From contig JAUSZU010000001.1 of the NCBI GenBank assembly GCA_030817875.1, positions 744,001-808,000 on the forward strand: a stretch of 64,000 nucleotides of DNA, in the 5' to 3' direction. Source of the stretch: Flavobacterium sp. W4I14. GTDB lineage: Bacteria; Bacteroidota; Bacteroidia; Sphingobacteriales; Sphingobacteriaceae. Positions 35,912 to 46,883 of the stretch are shown here, one piece after another. Position numbers and translations under genes: made by a program. Every line of letters begins with the position of its first letter. Within the stretch, counting starts at the first letter, position 1. Below the pieces are notes generated by a model that was not told the DNA's origin, made no database searches, and saw nothing but the letters and a program-made list of their open reading frames with translations.

Positions 35912-37693
35912 ATGAAATATACGCTTACCTTGGTTTTGGCACTTGTTTTTAGTGCTATAAATGCACAAACAACCCCAAAAAAATATCATCAATGGGCATC
36001 AACACCGCCTCTTGGTTGGAACAGCTGGGATTGTTTTGGCACAACCGTTACCGAACAGCAAGTAAAAGAACAAGCAGATGCGATGGCAAAATACCTTTTA
36101 CCAAGTGGGTATAACTACCTCACAGTGGATATTCAATGGTATGAGCCTGAATCAAAAGGACATGCTTACGACCCGAAGGCGCTACTTACCATGGATAAAT
36201 ATGGTCGCTTAACGCCAGGTTTGAAAAAATTTCCTTCGGCTGCAGATGGGAAAGGTTTCAAACATCTTGCAGACTATGTACACGCCAAAGGACTGAAATT
36301 CGGCATTCACATTATGCGCGGAATTCCTCGTCAGGCTGTTGAAAAAAATACGCCGGTACTCGGCACAAACGTAAAAGCGCAGGATATTGCCGTTAAAACC
36401 TCTACCTGTCCATGGAATCCAGATATGTACGGCGTTAATGCCAATAGTCCCGAAGGTCAGGCTTACTATAATTCCATTGTACAAATGTATGCCGACTGGG
36501 GCGTGGATTTTATCAAGTGCGACGATATTTCACGTCCTTATGATGATGTACAAAAGGCAGAAATTGAAGCGCTTCGTAAAGCAATAGATAAAACCGGGCG
36601 GCATATTCTGTTAAGTTTATCTCCGGGAGCAACACCGGTTAAAATGGGCGATCATGTGATGAATCATGCCAATATGTGGCGTATCACTGACGATTTTTGG
36701 GATCAGTGGGGATTGTTACAAGCGATGTTTGAGCGAATGGACGTGTGGACACCCTTTCGCGGACCCGGGCATTTCCCTGATGCAGATATGCTACCCATCG
36801 GAATTGTTGAATTTAAACGCCCAACTAATTTCACTAAAAACGAACAGTATACGCTGATGAGCCTTTGGGCGATTGGTCGTTCGCCACTTATTTTTGGTGG
36901 AAATATGACCATGCTTGATGATTTTACCAAGGAAATGCTCACCAATCCCGAAATGCTCAAAGTAAATCAACACAGCATAAATAACCGTCAGGTATCACGT
37001 GAAAAGAATCTGATCGTTTGGACGGCCGATGTACCCAATAGCAAAGATAAGTATGTGGCCCTTTTCAATGCGCAAAGCAAGGGAGAGAATCTTGATCTCA
37101 ATAATGCTGATTATGTAAGCCCAATAATTGCCGGCAACGGAAGTTCGCAAAAGATAGAAGTATCGGTAAAGGATGGTAAAAAACTTGTTCTCTTTGTGAG
37201 GGATGGCGGAAATGGTTTTGATAGGGATCATATCGTTTGGGTCGACCCTGTACTTCACGGTTCCAAAGGTGATTTAAAACTGACTAACCTCAAATGGCTG
37301 AGTGCAACTTCAGGCTGGGGAGATGCAAATGTCAATCGTACCTTCGATAATAACCCAATTATTATAAATAATGAAACACGAGAGGGAATTGGTGCTCATG
37401 CAGCGTCTGTAATCATTTATGAACTGCCTGAAGGATATGATTCTTTTACCGCAACGGGCTACGTAACACAGGAAAAAGGCTCAGTAACTTTTGGCGTTTT
37501 GGTTGATAAAGGAACATTAGATTTGCCCGACAAGACCAATGTAAAAGTAAACTTTGAAGCGATTAATATAAAAGGTAAAGTAAAAGTGCGCGATTTGTGG
37601 AATCACAAAGATCTCGGAACTTTTGATGGGAGCTTTGCGCGCGAATTGGCACAACATGGGGCCGGACTGTATCGGATAACTCCTTTACGATAA
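35912..37693 (+). CDS. GH27 enzyme (alpha-galactosidase/beta-L-arabinopyranosidase type) with C-terminal NPCBM-like domain
   Basis: This 593-residue secreted protein has a signal peptide ending at NAQ. The GH27 barrel starts with TPPLGWNSWDCFG; nucleophile D204 is in DFIKCDDIS and acid/base D261 in WRITDDF. The nucleophile region reads CDDISRP instead of the YDWC of classic alpha-galactosidases, so it belongs to a different subgroup, as does the GH27 at 47317. After the barrel come a beta-domain (about 345-425) and an NPCBM-like domain (about 430-540, with TSGWGDANVNRTFDNNPI and GIGAHAASVIIYELPEGYDSF), likely for galactose binding. It should strip terminal alpha-galactose or arabinopyranose side chains. 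Confidence 0.87.
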   Translation: MKYTLTLVLALVFSAINAQTTPKKYHQWASTPPLGWNSWDCFGTTVTEQQVKEQADAMAKYLLPSGYNYLTVDIQWYEPESKGHAYDPKALLTMDKYGRLTPGLKKFPSAADGKGFKHLADYVHAKGLKFGIHIMRGIPRQAVEKNTPVLGTNVKAQDIAVKTSTCPWNPDMYGVNANSPEGQAYYNSIVQMYADWGVDFIKCDDISRPYDDVQKAEIEALRKAIDKTGRHILLSLSPGATPVKMGDHVMNHANMWRITDDFWDQWGLLQAMFERMDVWTPFRGPGHFPDADMLPIGIVEFKRPTNFTKNEQYTLMSLWAIGRSPLIFGGNMTMLDDFTKEMLTNPEMLKVNQHSINNRQVSREKNLIVWTADVPNSKDKYVALFNAQSKGENLDLNNADYVSPIIAGNGSSQKIEVSVKDGKKLVLFVRDGGNGFDRDHIVWVDPVLHGSKGDLKLTNLKWLSATSGWGDANVNRTFDNNPIIINNETREGIGAHAASVIIYELPEGYDSFTATGYVTQEKGSVTFGVLVDKGTLDLPDKTNVKVNFEAINIKGKVKVRDLWNHKDLGTFDGSFARELAQHGAGLYRITPLR

Positions 37694-37696
37694 GAT

Positions 37697-37834
37697 ACTA
37701 GTGCTAAGTTAAGGATGAATTGCCATTTTATACCCCCGCTGATTACGTGGAATACGCTGATTTATATGTTCAGCGATGATCACCGAAATCAGCGGGAAAA
37801 TTGAACCGCCATTAACTATTAACGTAACACTAGT
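37697..37834. repeat. Composite inverted repeat between GH27 and GH2 genes
   Basis: The outer arms ACTAGTG/CACTAGT enclose a perfect CCCGCTGATT/AATCAGCGGG pair (37735-37796). It looks like another palindromic intergenic element, possibly also working as a terminator after the GH27 gene. Confidence 0.6.
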
Positions 37835-37938
37835 CTCAGCAAAGCATTAGGCCGTTTTAAAACCTTTTTTAATTTACGCAATAACATATTGATAAAGGCT
37901 ATAATATTTAATAATACAAATTAATATAACACAACAAA

Positions 37939-40392
37939 GTGAGGAGCTTCAATTTATACAAAAGGCAATATTTTGCAAAACAAATAGTATTCGGATTTAT
38001 ACTATTGATAAGCTTTTTTTCAGGATATGCACAAAATAGCATAGAAAGAAAACAGTTATTTGATTATGACTGGAAATTCTTTTTAGGTGATATGCCGGAA
38101 GCTAAAGCAAATGATTTCAATGATTCGGGTTGGCGTAAACTTGATTTACCGCACGATTGGAGTATCGAAGGAAAAACTCATCCTAAAAATGCTACGGGCG
38201 GAGGTGGCGGATTTTTTCCGTCAGGGATGGGTTGGTATCGAAAAACCTTTCAGGTGCCTGATAGCTGGAAGACAAAAAAAACAGCGATTTATTTTGAAGG
38301 CATTTATATGAATTCCGAAGTTTTTATCAACGGAAAATCGCTGGGTGTGTACCCTTATGGTTACACCTCATTCAGTTATGACCTTACACCTTATCTGAAT
38401 TTTGGAAAAGAGAATGTTATTGCTGTACGAGTAGATAATTCACAACAGATGAACAGCCGTTGGTACAGTGGTTCGGGAATCTATCGTCATGTTTGGATGA
38501 TGGCTACTGATCCTGTACATGTTACACATTGGGGTGTAAGTATTTCAACTCCCGCGGTATCTTCAAAAAAGGCAGCTGTGCTAGTGAAAACCAAGGTTAA
38601 AAATGAAACAGCATCTGCCCAGCGTGTTATTGTACAAACCCTTCTTTGGAATAAAAATTCTAAAAATACTGGTAATGGCCAGATGAAGGTTGAGCTACCT
38701 GCGAATAGCGAAAAGGAGATCAGCCAGACAATACAGGTGTCAGATCCTATGCTCTGGACACCTGAAACACCGAATTTGTACCAGGCGCAGGTTCAGGTAG
38801 TAAAAGACAAAAAAGTGCTGGACGATACAAAAACCAATTTTGGTATCCGTTCCATAAAATTTACTGTCGAAAATGGATTTCAATTGAATGGAAAAACAGT
38901 GAAAATAAACGGCGGTTGCGTACATCATGATAACGGATGCTTAGGTGCTGCTGCTTTTGACCGTGCCGAAGAGCGCAAAGTTGAACTGCTGAAAGCCGGT
39001 GGGTTCAATGCGGTGAGAACTTCCCACAATCCACCTTCTGAAGCGTTTCTTGACGCCTGCGACAGATTAGGTTTACTGGTAATGGACGAATCTTTCGACT
39101 GCTGGAAAATTGGAAAAAACAGTAACGATTATGCAAAATATTTCGATCAATGGTGGAAAAAAGATTTGCAGTCAATGATTTTGAGAGATCGAAACCATCC
39201 ATCTATCGTGATGTGGAGCATCGGTAACGAAATTGTAGAACGGGGAAAACCCGAGGCTGTTGAAACCGCTAAAATGCTTTTGCAGGAAGTAAAAAAAATA
39301 GACACTACAAGGCCAGTAACTTCTGCAGTTGTGAATTTAGGCAAATGGGAAAACCTGGATTCCTTGATAAACGTACACGATGTTGCTGGTTACAATTACA
39401 ACCTGCTTACTGCCCCAGACGATCATAAAAGAGTGCCTTCCCGTATCATCGTTCAAACGGAATCTTATCCTAAAGATGCTTTTAATAATTGGAAACTGGT
39501 GCAGGAAAACAATTATGTAATTGGTGATTTTGTTTGGACAGCGATGGATTATCTGGGTGAGTCAGGCATTGGCCGTTGGTATTATTCTGGGGAGACACCT
39601 GGTGAACACTGGGAAAATAATTTTTTTCCATGGCATGGCGCTTACTGCGGCGATATCGATCTGACCGGATGGCGGAAACCCATTTCCCATTACCGGAGTA
39701 TGCTGTATAATGATAACGAAAAACTCTATATGGCCGTTCGTGAACCTGCTCCGGAACCTTTAGAAATCAAAGAAACCTGGTGGTCAGTTTATCCAACCTG
39801 GGAAAGCTGGACCTGGCCCGGTTTTGAAGGAAAAACGGTTCAGGTTGAAGTGTATTCCAAATACCCGAAAGTGAGGCTTTACCTTAATAACAAATTAATA
39901 GGTGAACAAGCAACTACCATCGAACAACAGTTTAAAGCTACCTTTCAGGTCCCTTATGCTGCGGGTTTGATTAAAGCCGTAGGTGTAGAAGGCAATAAAG
40001 AAACGGGATCAGCCATCCTGAAAACTGCTGGCGAGGCTGCAAAAATAAATCTAAGGGCAGACAGGAAAGAGATCTTGGCCAACGGACAGGATTTATCCTA
40101 CATCACGATTGAAGTAATCGATAAAGAGGGAATACTTCAACCTAATGCTGCCAACCGTTTACATTTCAAAATCGAAGGTCCAGGCGTAATTGCAGGAGTG
40201 GATAATGCTGATCTGAAAGATTTTGAACAATATGTGGGCAATACACGTAAAGCTTGGAAAGGTAAAGCTTTAGTTGTGATAAAGAGCAAACATGAAGCTG
40301 GCGATATCAAACTAACGGTTACCTCGCCTGATTTACCACCAGAAACTTTAACCATTAAAACAGAAATTAAGGATTTAAACCACAAGAACTAA
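37939..40392 (+). CDS. GH2 beta-galactosidase-type enzyme
   Basis: This 817-residue secreted protein starts at a GTG, since no ATG gives an intact signal peptide (ends at about GYAQ, residue 31). The sugar-binding jelly roll (about 37-200), Ig-like domain (210-310), TIM barrel (315-600, acid/base E431 in SIGNEIVE, nucleophile E508 in VQTES), and C-terminal DUF4982-type and Ig-like domains (610-810) follow. Proteins of this layout are mostly exo-beta-galactosidases. Together with the GH42 gene, which begins six bases after its stop, it should remove beta-galactose from side chains in the periplasm. Confidence 0.9.
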   Translation: MRSFNLYKRQYFAKQIVFGFILLISFFSGYAQNSIERKQLFDYDWKFFLGDMPEAKANDFNDSGWRKLDLPHDWSIEGKTHPKNATGGGGGFFPSGMGWYRKTFQVPDSWKTKKTAIYFEGIYMNSEVFINGKSLGVYPYGYTSFSYDLTPYLNFGKENVIAVRVDNSQQMNSRWYSGSGIYRHVWMMATDPVHVTHWGVSISTPAVSSKKAAVLVKTKVKNETASAQRVIVQTLLWNKNSKNTGNGQMKVELPANSEKEISQTIQVSDPMLWTPETPNLYQAQVQVVKDKKVLDDTKTNFGIRSIKFTVENGFQLNGKTVKINGGCVHHDNGCLGAAAFDRAEERKVELLKAGGFNAVRTSHNPPSEAFLDACDRLGLLVMDESFDCWKIGKNSNDYAKYFDQWWKKDLQSMILRDRNHPSIVMWSIGNEIVERGKPEAVETAKMLLQEVKKIDTTRPVTSAVVNLGKWENLDSLINVHDVAGYNYNLLTAPDDHKRVPSRIIVQTESYPKDAFNNWKLVQENNYVIGDFVWTAMDYLGESGIGRWYYSGETPGEHWENNFFPWHGAYCGDIDLTGWRKPISHYRSMLYNDNEKLYMAVREPAPEPLEIKETWWSVYPTWESWTWPGFEGKTVQVEVYSKYPKVRLYLNNKLIGEQATTIEQQFKATFQVPYAAGLIKAVGVEGNKETGSAILKTAGEAAKINLRADRKEILANGQDLSYITIEVIDKEGILQPNAANRLHFKIEGPGVIAGVDNADLKDFEQYVGNTRKAWKGKALVVIKSKHEAGDIKLTVTSPDLPPETLTIKTEIKDLNHKN

Positions 40393-40398
40393 GTTCCC

Positions 40399-42489
40399 AT
40401 GTTAAAAAAAACTATACCACTGATTATATTAGCACTGCTTATTTCGGTACTAAGTGTAAAATCGCAGGAAGCCAATCGTTTTTTCCCAGAGAAAGACCTG
40501 ATCACCACAGGAATATACTATTATCCGGAACACTGGAAAGAAAGCCAATGGGAGCGGGATATCAAAAAGATTTCGGATATGGGTTACGAGTTTGTCCACC
40601 TTGCAGAATTTGCCTGGTTTAAAATGGAACCTGAAGAAGGAAAGTTTGATTTTACCTGGCTTGATAAGGTGGTGGGTTTATGCGTAAAATATAAGCTTAA
40701 GGTGGTTATGTGCACGCCATCTGCAACTACACCGGCGTGGATGCGGGCCAATTATCCCGAAACCTTTATCATGGATGGGCATTATATCCGGGCCGAACAT
40801 GGCACAAGGGGACTGGCTTCAATCGTTAATGCCAGGTACCGGTTGTTTGTCGAAAAAATTGTAACCGAGATGGGCAGGCGCTATGGTCAGCATAAAAGTG
40901 TGACCGGATGGCAGCTGGATAATGAGCCCGATGCCAAACCTGATTATAGTGTGTCTTCGCAGGAGGCTTTCAGGCAATGGCTAAAAAGCAGGTACAAAAC
41001 CATTAATGCTTTAAATGATGCCTGGGGCACAGCTTTCTGGAGCCAGTGGTACAACAATTTCGACCAGGTTATGATCCATAATACCAATCTCGTTGGTTGG
41101 TGGGGCAATAATCCGCATGCCCTGCTCGATTTTAAGCGCTACTGTGCCGATGCGCAAGCCGAATTTCTTGATTTTCAGGCCGGCACCTTACGCGGACTCA
41201 TATCGAAGCAGCAATACATCACCACTAATTATACCGCGGTTTCTCCCAGTTCTGATCCTGGGCGGACAAAGAAACTAGATTTTGCAGCTTATACTGCTTA
41301 TCCTAATGGTGGTAGCGACAACATTGGCGAACTGGGATTTAGGATGGGAGATAGCCGGGTTATCCTTTTTGCATCTGAATATTTTAAGCGTGTAGGAGGC
41401 GTGTCGGGCGTGATGGAAATTCAGCCCGGTCCTGTAAACTGGGGAAGCTACAACCCGCTTCTTTTGCCGGGAACAGTACGCATGTGGCTGTACCATACCT
41501 TTGCAGCAGGTGGGAAACTTGCCTGTTCTTACCGGTTCAGACAGATTTTATACAGCGCAGAACAATACCATTCTGGTGTGATACAAACAGATGGGGTAAC
41601 CCCTTCGCAAGGGGGTGAAGAGTATATCCAGTTCATGAAAGAAATAAAAGAACTGAGGAAGCTGTACAGGCCAGGGGCTAAGGTGCCTGAAAAATTGACG
41701 GAACGCTCAACCGCCATTCTTTGGAACCTGGAAAATTATTGGACCATCGACAGGCAGAAACAGACCAACCAGTGGGACACATGGAACTATCCTGTTAAGT
41801 TTCTGGAAATGGCAAAGTCTTTGGGGGCTCCTGTTGATATAGTACCGGAAACTACTGATCTGTCGAAATATAAGGTGGTAATTGTTCCTGCTTACGAAAT
41901 GGCCGACTCGGCTCTGGTAAAGAAATGGAATGATTATGTAACCCGTGGCGGACATTTGATTATTACCTGCCGTACAGCAACCAAAAACCGCATGGGGCAT
42001 TTCTGGGAGGGTAAAACGGCAGCGCCAATTTCGGGCCTTATCGGCGCGCAGATTACGGCAACTGATATGCTTTCATCTTACGCGAAAGGAGACATCCAGA
42101 TGGGTTCGGAACATTACAAATGGAATAAATGGGGCGATCTGTTGCAGCCCGATCAAAATACCGAAGTTCTTGCAAGATATGAAAACCAGTTTTATAAAGG
42201 AAAGGCGGCTGTTGTAAAACACAAAATCGGTAAAGGATCGGTAACCTATATAGGTGTAGCCACAGATGATTCGAAGCTGGAAAAGGATTTGTTACGCGAC
42301 ACTTATACCGGAATAGGCGCAACTACCGAAAATTATCCGCCAGGTGTTTATGTTTATTGGAGGGATGGGTTTTATATGGCCGTAAATTATTCTTCTACTG
42401 ATTATATCATAAATATTCCTGCAAATTCGAAGATTATTGTTGGAGAAAAAACATTGAAGCCTGCTGGTGTAACGGTTTGGAGCGAGTAA
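40399..42489 (+). CDS. GH42 beta-galactosidase
   Basis: This 696-residue secreted protein has a signal peptide ending at about KSQ (residue 23). The GH42 TIM barrel opens with GIYYYPEHWKESQWE; acid/base E176 is in WQLDNEPDA and nucleophile E340 in VMEIQPG. The trimerisation domain (about 425-620, KYKVVIVPAYEMAD) and a small C-terminal domain are complete. A secretion signal is unusual for GH42, as most are cytoplasmic, but it is common in Bacteroidota loci. It is co-transcribed with the GH2 (6-base gap). Confidence 0.92.
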   Translation: MLKKTIPLIILALLISVLSVKSQEANRFFPEKDLITTGIYYYPEHWKESQWERDIKKISDMGYEFVHLAEFAWFKMEPEEGKFDFTWLDKVVGLCVKYKLKVVMCTPSATTPAWMRANYPETFIMDGHYIRAEHGTRGLASIVNARYRLFVEKIVTEMGRRYGQHKSVTGWQLDNEPDAKPDYSVSSQEAFRQWLKSRYKTINALNDAWGTAFWSQWYNNFDQVMIHNTNLVGWWGNNPHALLDFKRYCADAQAEFLDFQAGTLRGLISKQQYITTNYTAVSPSSDPGRTKKLDFAAYTAYPNGGSDNIGELGFRMGDSRVILFASEYFKRVGGVSGVMEIQPGPVNWGSYNPLLLPGTVRMWLYHTFAAGGKLACSYRFRQILYSAEQYHSGVIQTDGVTPSQGGEEYIQFMKEIKELRKLYRPGAKVPEKLTERSTAILWNLENYWTIDRQKQTNQWDTWNYPVKFLEMAKSLGAPVDIVPETTDLSKYKVVIVPAYEMADSALVKKWNDYVTRGGHLIITCRTATKNRMGHFWEGKTAAPISGLIGAQITATDMLSSYAKGDIQMGSEHYKWNKWGDLLQPDQNTEVLARYENQFYKGKAAVVKHKIGKGSVTYIGVATDDSKLEKDLLRDTYTGIGATTENYPPGVYVYWRDGFYMAVNYSSTDYIINIPANSKIIVGEKTLKPAGVTVWSE

Positions 42490-42698
42490 GTGCCTTTTGG
42501 GTGAATGGATACAATATTTTTCATCCGAATATTGGTTTTTTGATCCAGAGACCTGTTTGCTAGTTTAGATTTTTTAAAGATTATCAGGATTTAACTGTAG
42601 CTTCGCTATACTGGAGCCTTGACCAGTTATAACCATTTAGCGCTTTAACATTGATATTGGAGGTAACCTCAAATTATCAATCTATTTTACAGTAACAT

Positions 42699-45600
42699 AT
42701 GTATCGGTTTTTTGCTTTGATCTTTGTATCTATCTTGTGTAATTCTCTTTTTGCGCAAGAAAACATATATCAGTTTTCCCATCTCGATATTGCCAATGGC
42801 CTATCTGATAATCAAGTAAATGCCATCTATAAAGATAACAAGGGGTTTATGTGGTTCGGCACCCTGTCTGGCCTGAACCGCTATGATGGACACGAATTCA
42901 AAATATTTAAACACAGTTCGAAGGATAGTACCAGTATCCCGGAGGGTTATATCTTAGATATATTTGAGGGGCCGGAGAAACAGTTATGGATTACCTCTGG
43001 AGGTGGTTTTAGTATTTACAGTCCCTCAACCGAAAAGTTTGAACGGTTTCAGGATAAACACCTTAGAAAGTATAAACTTCCAGTTGGGTACCTGAGGGGG
43101 ATAAAAACCAATAATAGCGGCAAGCTCTATTTCCTGATCGAAAACCTGGGTATTTTTTGCTATGATCCAAAAACTAATGCAACCGTCAGGTATGACCATC
43201 AGAACGGTGTATCCAATTCGCTATATACTGATCAGATAAGTGATTTAATTGATGACGAAAAAGGCAATTTATGGGTTATTTATACCAGTGGGGTTCTTGA
43301 TAAGTTCAATTTAAAGAATCGCAGGGTAACAAACAGGTATTTTGTCATCAACAAAAGGTTTGGTGAGCAGGTAAATTCCTTCAATCTCAACCGCGATTCG
43401 GAAGGCAATATTTTTATTTATAGCAGGGGTAACCCTTTCGGTTTATATTACCTTAATGTGGTAAGTGATCAGTTTAGTTATTTTGGGAAAAAGCAAGATC
43501 ATTCCGGATTAAGCTCAAATAACGTAAGCAAGGTAATTGAGGGCGACGATGGAAATATCTGGATAGGGACTGATCATGGCGGAATCAATATCCTGGACAA
43601 ACATACCCGCCGGTTAACCTATATTTTAAGTAAAGAAGGTGACCCGAAGGGCTTAAGTGACAATAGTGTAGGGGCTTTATATAAAGATAATAATGGAATA
43701 GTGTGGGTCGGGACCTACAAAAAAGGAATCTCTTATTACCATAAAAGTGTTTATAAATTCCCCTTAAATCAGTATCTAACTGGGGAAAATGCACTAAATG
43801 AAGATGTTAATTCATTTGCGGAGGATAACAAAGGTAACCTGTGGATCGGAACAAACGGAGCAGGCCTGTTGTACTTGAACAGAAGTACAGGCGAAATAAA
43901 AAGATACCGTAATAATCCTGCCAGCGATAATTCTTTAAGTAGTGATATTGTGATCAGCCTTACTATCGATCATTCTGGTGTTTTATGGATCGGTACCTAT
44001 TTAGGTGGGCTTGATTCTTTTGACGGGAAGAAGTTTACGAATTTTAAGCACACCGCTGATCCCTCAAGCATTTCAGATAACCGGATTTATGCTTTGCAGG
44101 AAGATTCTTCCAACAGGCTCTGGGTAGGAACCTTAAACGGCGGGCTGAATTTACTTGACCGCAGTACCGGAAAATTTAAACACTTTAACCCTTCGGTTAA
44201 AAATACATTAAATGCTTATGTGGTTACCTGTTTGTATGAAGACAAAAACAAAAACATCTTAATCGGCACCACGGCAGGGCTGAATATCCTGGATGCAAAA
44301 ACCGCTAAGTTTAGCTATTTAAAAAATAACAGCAGGGATACGAATTCCCTGATACAGGGTGTCGTAAATTCAATCACCAGTGATAGCAGGGGGTGGATTT
44401 GGATAGGTACGAGAGAAGGAATAAGCATATACAATCCTGCAAGCAGAAAGTTCACTAATTTAAGCGAAGAGGTTGGCTTACCTGAAAATACAGTGCTTTC
44501 ACTTATAGAAGATGAGGATCACAATATCTGGTACAGTTCCCTTAAAGGGCTTTACAAAATTTCTGTAATTGCTCAGGGGAAAACCTATAAATTCAGGTAC
44601 AGTAAGTATAACAAGTCAGACGGGTTGCAGAATACACAGTTCAACATCAATGCGGTACTGAAAACTAAAGCCGGCGAACTGATTTTTGGGGGGCCGAACG
44701 GCTTCAATATTTTCAGGGCAGGGCAGATCAAGAACAGCCAGTTTCCCTCAGCGTTGGTTATGACGGATTTAGAGGTATTTTACCATAAGGTAAATGTTGG
44801 TGAAAGTATAAATGGACATATTATTTTGCCCGAAACCATAACAGAACTTAAGAATTTAAGCCTTAGCTATAAAGAGAATATTTTTTCAGTCCAGTTTGCA
44901 CTGCTCAATTATTTTAATCCCCAAAAGGTAATCTATAAATACAGTCTGGAAGGATTCGATAAACGTTGGCTAACGGTACCTTCAGAAAGCCGTAAAGCTA
45001 CTTTTACAAACCTTGATCCAGGCAAATATATACTCCATGTAAGGGCTTTTAATGAAAATGACGCTGTACTCTTGGCCGAATCACAATTGAAAATTACCAT
45101 TTTACCTCCCTTCTGGCGTACAACATGGGCGTATATCCTGTATGTTTTGGCCATTGGTTGCCTGTTGCTATTGATCAGGAGAAGGGGGATCAATAAATTA
45201 AGGCGGGAGTTTGCTTTGGTACAGGAAAGGATCCAGGCCCGGCAATTACGCGAGCAAGACCGTAAGGAGGCTGAAAGATTACGGGAACTTGATCTGTTAA
45301 AAATTAAATTTTTAACCAACCTGAGCCATGAGTTCAGGACACCTATTTCCCTGATCCTGGCCCCTGTAGATAAACTTTTGATCGAATCCAAGGAGAATGG
45401 GCGGTATGGCCAGCTGGCCATGATCAAGAGAAATGCACGGCGGTTATTGAATCTGGTAAACCAACTGCTCGATTTCCGTAAAATGGAAGAGCAGGAACTA
45501 AGGTTAAATAATAGCGATGGCGAAATTGTTTCCTTCATTAAAGATGCAACAGATTCTTTTTACGATCTGGCAGAACGGAAGCAGATCAAACTTACTTTTA

Positions 45601-46871
45601 AAAGCACCATAGAAAATCTATATGTATCATATGATCAGGATAAGATAGAGCGGATATTGTTCAATTTACTTTCTAACGCATTTAAATTTACACCTACAGG
45701 CGGAACAGTAGGTGTTGAGCTACAAATACTGGATGGTAAACCAGTAGATGGCAGGGTTTCATTGGAGTTAAAAGTGATGGACTCGGGGATTGGTATTCCA
45801 AAAGATAAACAGGAAAAAATATTCGAACGGTTTTTTCAAAATGATACTTCTTCTTCCATTCTTAACCAGGGTTCAGGGATAGGCCTTTCCATCACCAAAG
45901 AGTTTGTTAAAATGCACGGGGGCGAAATAGTAGTTGAAAGTGAGCCAGGTTTGGGGAGTTGTTTTACATTATACCTAAATCTTGTACCCGTTGCGATTTC
46001 TGGACAAGAGCAAAAACATCCTGAAGAAGCGGACGTGCCAGATGCCACACCAGATAAAAAAGATGAAGAAAAAGAATCTGCCGACAAGCACCTTCGCGTA
46101 AAAAATGCCCCCCTTATTCTATTGGTTGAGGACAACGAGGATTTTAGGTTTTACCTTAAAGATAACCTGAGGGTTTTTTACAAAATCGAAGAGGCCTCAA
46201 ATGGTAAGGAAGGCTGGCAAAAGGCGCTTGCACTACATCCAGATCTGATCGTTTCCGACATCAGTATGCCTGAAATGAATGGCAATGAGCTTTGCGGAAA
46301 ATTAAAATCAGACGAAAGGACAAAGCATATACCGATTATTCTTTTAACGGCTTTAACCGGTGAAGAAGAACAGCTAAAAGGGTTAGAAATAGGAGCGAAC
46401 GATTACATGACGAAACCCTTTAATTTTGAGATTTTACATTCCAAAATCAAGAATCTGCTCACGCTGCATCAAACCTTTAAAAAAACTTATTCCAGACAGG
46501 TGAGCATGGCTTCGCCAGAAATGGAGATCGAATCTGATGATGTGAAATTCCTGAACACTGCATTGCTTTACATTGAAGACAATCTCCATAAGCCTCAATT
46601 ATCAGTGGAAGATCTGAGCAAGCATATGGTGATCAGTAGGGTGTCGTTATACAGAAAGTGCTTACGGGTTACCGGTAAAACCCCTGTTGATTTTATCAGG
46701 TCTGTTAAGCTCGAGAAAGCAGCGGTTTTATTGGAGAAAAGCACTAAAACAATTTCTGAAATCTGTTATATGGTCGGTTTTAGCACCCCTAACTATTTTG
46801 CAAAGGCATTCAGGGAAAAATACCAGGTACTTCCTTCAGAATATAGAGCAAAAAAAAGGGATTCGGATTAA
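42699..46871 (+). CDS. Hybrid two-component system sensor/regulator (HTCS)
   Basis: This 1390-residue protein carries a complete one-polypeptide signalling system. A signal peptide (ends LFAQ) is followed by two periplasmic seven-bladed propellers built of Reg_prop repeats (GLSDNQVNAIYKDNKGFMWFGT-type units, about 25-700) and a Y_Y_Y domain (about 715-800). One transmembrane helix (about 806-828) leads to HisKA with H877 in SHEFRTP, HATPase_c (about 985-1105), a receiver domain with phospho-Asp D1187 (SDISMPEMNG), and an AraC-type DNA-binding domain (about 1285-1388). HTCS proteins bind oligosaccharide breakdown products and activate their polysaccharide locus. This is the only HTCS here and the likely regulator of the surrounding enzyme genes. 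Confidence 0.96.
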   Translation: MYRFFALIFVSILCNSLFAQENIYQFSHLDIANGLSDNQVNAIYKDNKGFMWFGTLSGLNRYDGHEFKIFKHSSKDSTSIPEGYILDIFEGPEKQLWITSGGGFSIYSPSTEKFERFQDKHLRKYKLPVGYLRGIKTNNSGKLYFLIENLGIFCYDPKTNATVRYDHQNGVSNSLYTDQISDLIDDEKGNLWVIYTSGVLDKFNLKNRRVTNRYFVINKRFGEQVNSFNLNRDSEGNIFIYSRGNPFGLYYLNVVSDQFSYFGKKQDHSGLSSNNVSKVIEGDDGNIWIGTDHGGINILDKHTRRLTYILSKEGDPKGLSDNSVGALYKDNNGIVWVGTYKKGISYYHKSVYKFPLNQYLTGENALNEDVNSFAEDNKGNLWIGTNGAGLLYLNRSTGEIKRYRNNPASDNSLSSDIVISLTIDHSGVLWIGTYLGGLDSFDGKKFTNFKHTADPSSISDNRIYALQEDSSNRLWVGTLNGGLNLLDRSTGKFKHFNPSVKNTLNAYVVTCLYEDKNKNILIGTTAGLNILDAKTAKFSYLKNNSRDTNSLIQGVVNSITSDSRGWIWIGTREGISIYNPASRKFTNLSEEVGLPENTVLSLIEDEDHNIWYSSLKGLYKISVIAQGKTYKFRYSKYNKSDGLQNTQFNINAVLKTKAGELIFGGPNGFNIFRAGQIKNSQFPSALVMTDLEVFYHKVNVGESINGHIILPETITELKNLSLSYKENIFSVQFALLNYFNPQKVIYKYSLEGFDKRWLTVPSESRKATFTNLDPGKYILHVRAFNENDAVLLAESQLKITILPPFWRTTWAYILYVLAIGCLLLLIRRRGINKLRREFALVQERIQARQLREQDRKEAERLRELDLLKIKFLTNLSHEFRTPISLILAPVDKLLIESKENGRYGQLAMIKRNARRLLNLVNQLLDFRKMEEQELRLNNSDGEIVSFIKDATDSFYDLAERKQIKLTFKSTIENLYVSYDQDKIERILFNLLSNAFKFTPTGGTVGVELQILDGKPVDGRVSLELKVMDSGIGIPKDKQEKIFERFFQNDTSSSILNQGSGIGLSITKEFVKMHGGEIVVESEPGLGSCFTLYLNLVPVAISGQEQKHPEEADVPDATPDKKDEEKESADKHLRVKNAPLILLVEDNEDFRFYLKDNLRVFYKIEEASNGKEGWQKALALHPDLIVSDISMPEMNGNELCGKLKSDERTKHIPIILLTALTGEEEQLKGLEIGANDYMTKPFNFEILHSKIKNLLTLHQTFKKTYSRQVSMASPEMEIESDDVKFLNTALLYIEDNLHKPQLSVEDLSKHMVISRVSLYRKCLRVTGKTPVDFIRSVKLEKAAVLLEKSTKTISEICYMVGFSTPNYFAKAFREKYQVLPSEYRAKKRDSD

Positions 46872-46883
46872 AAAACAGGTCTT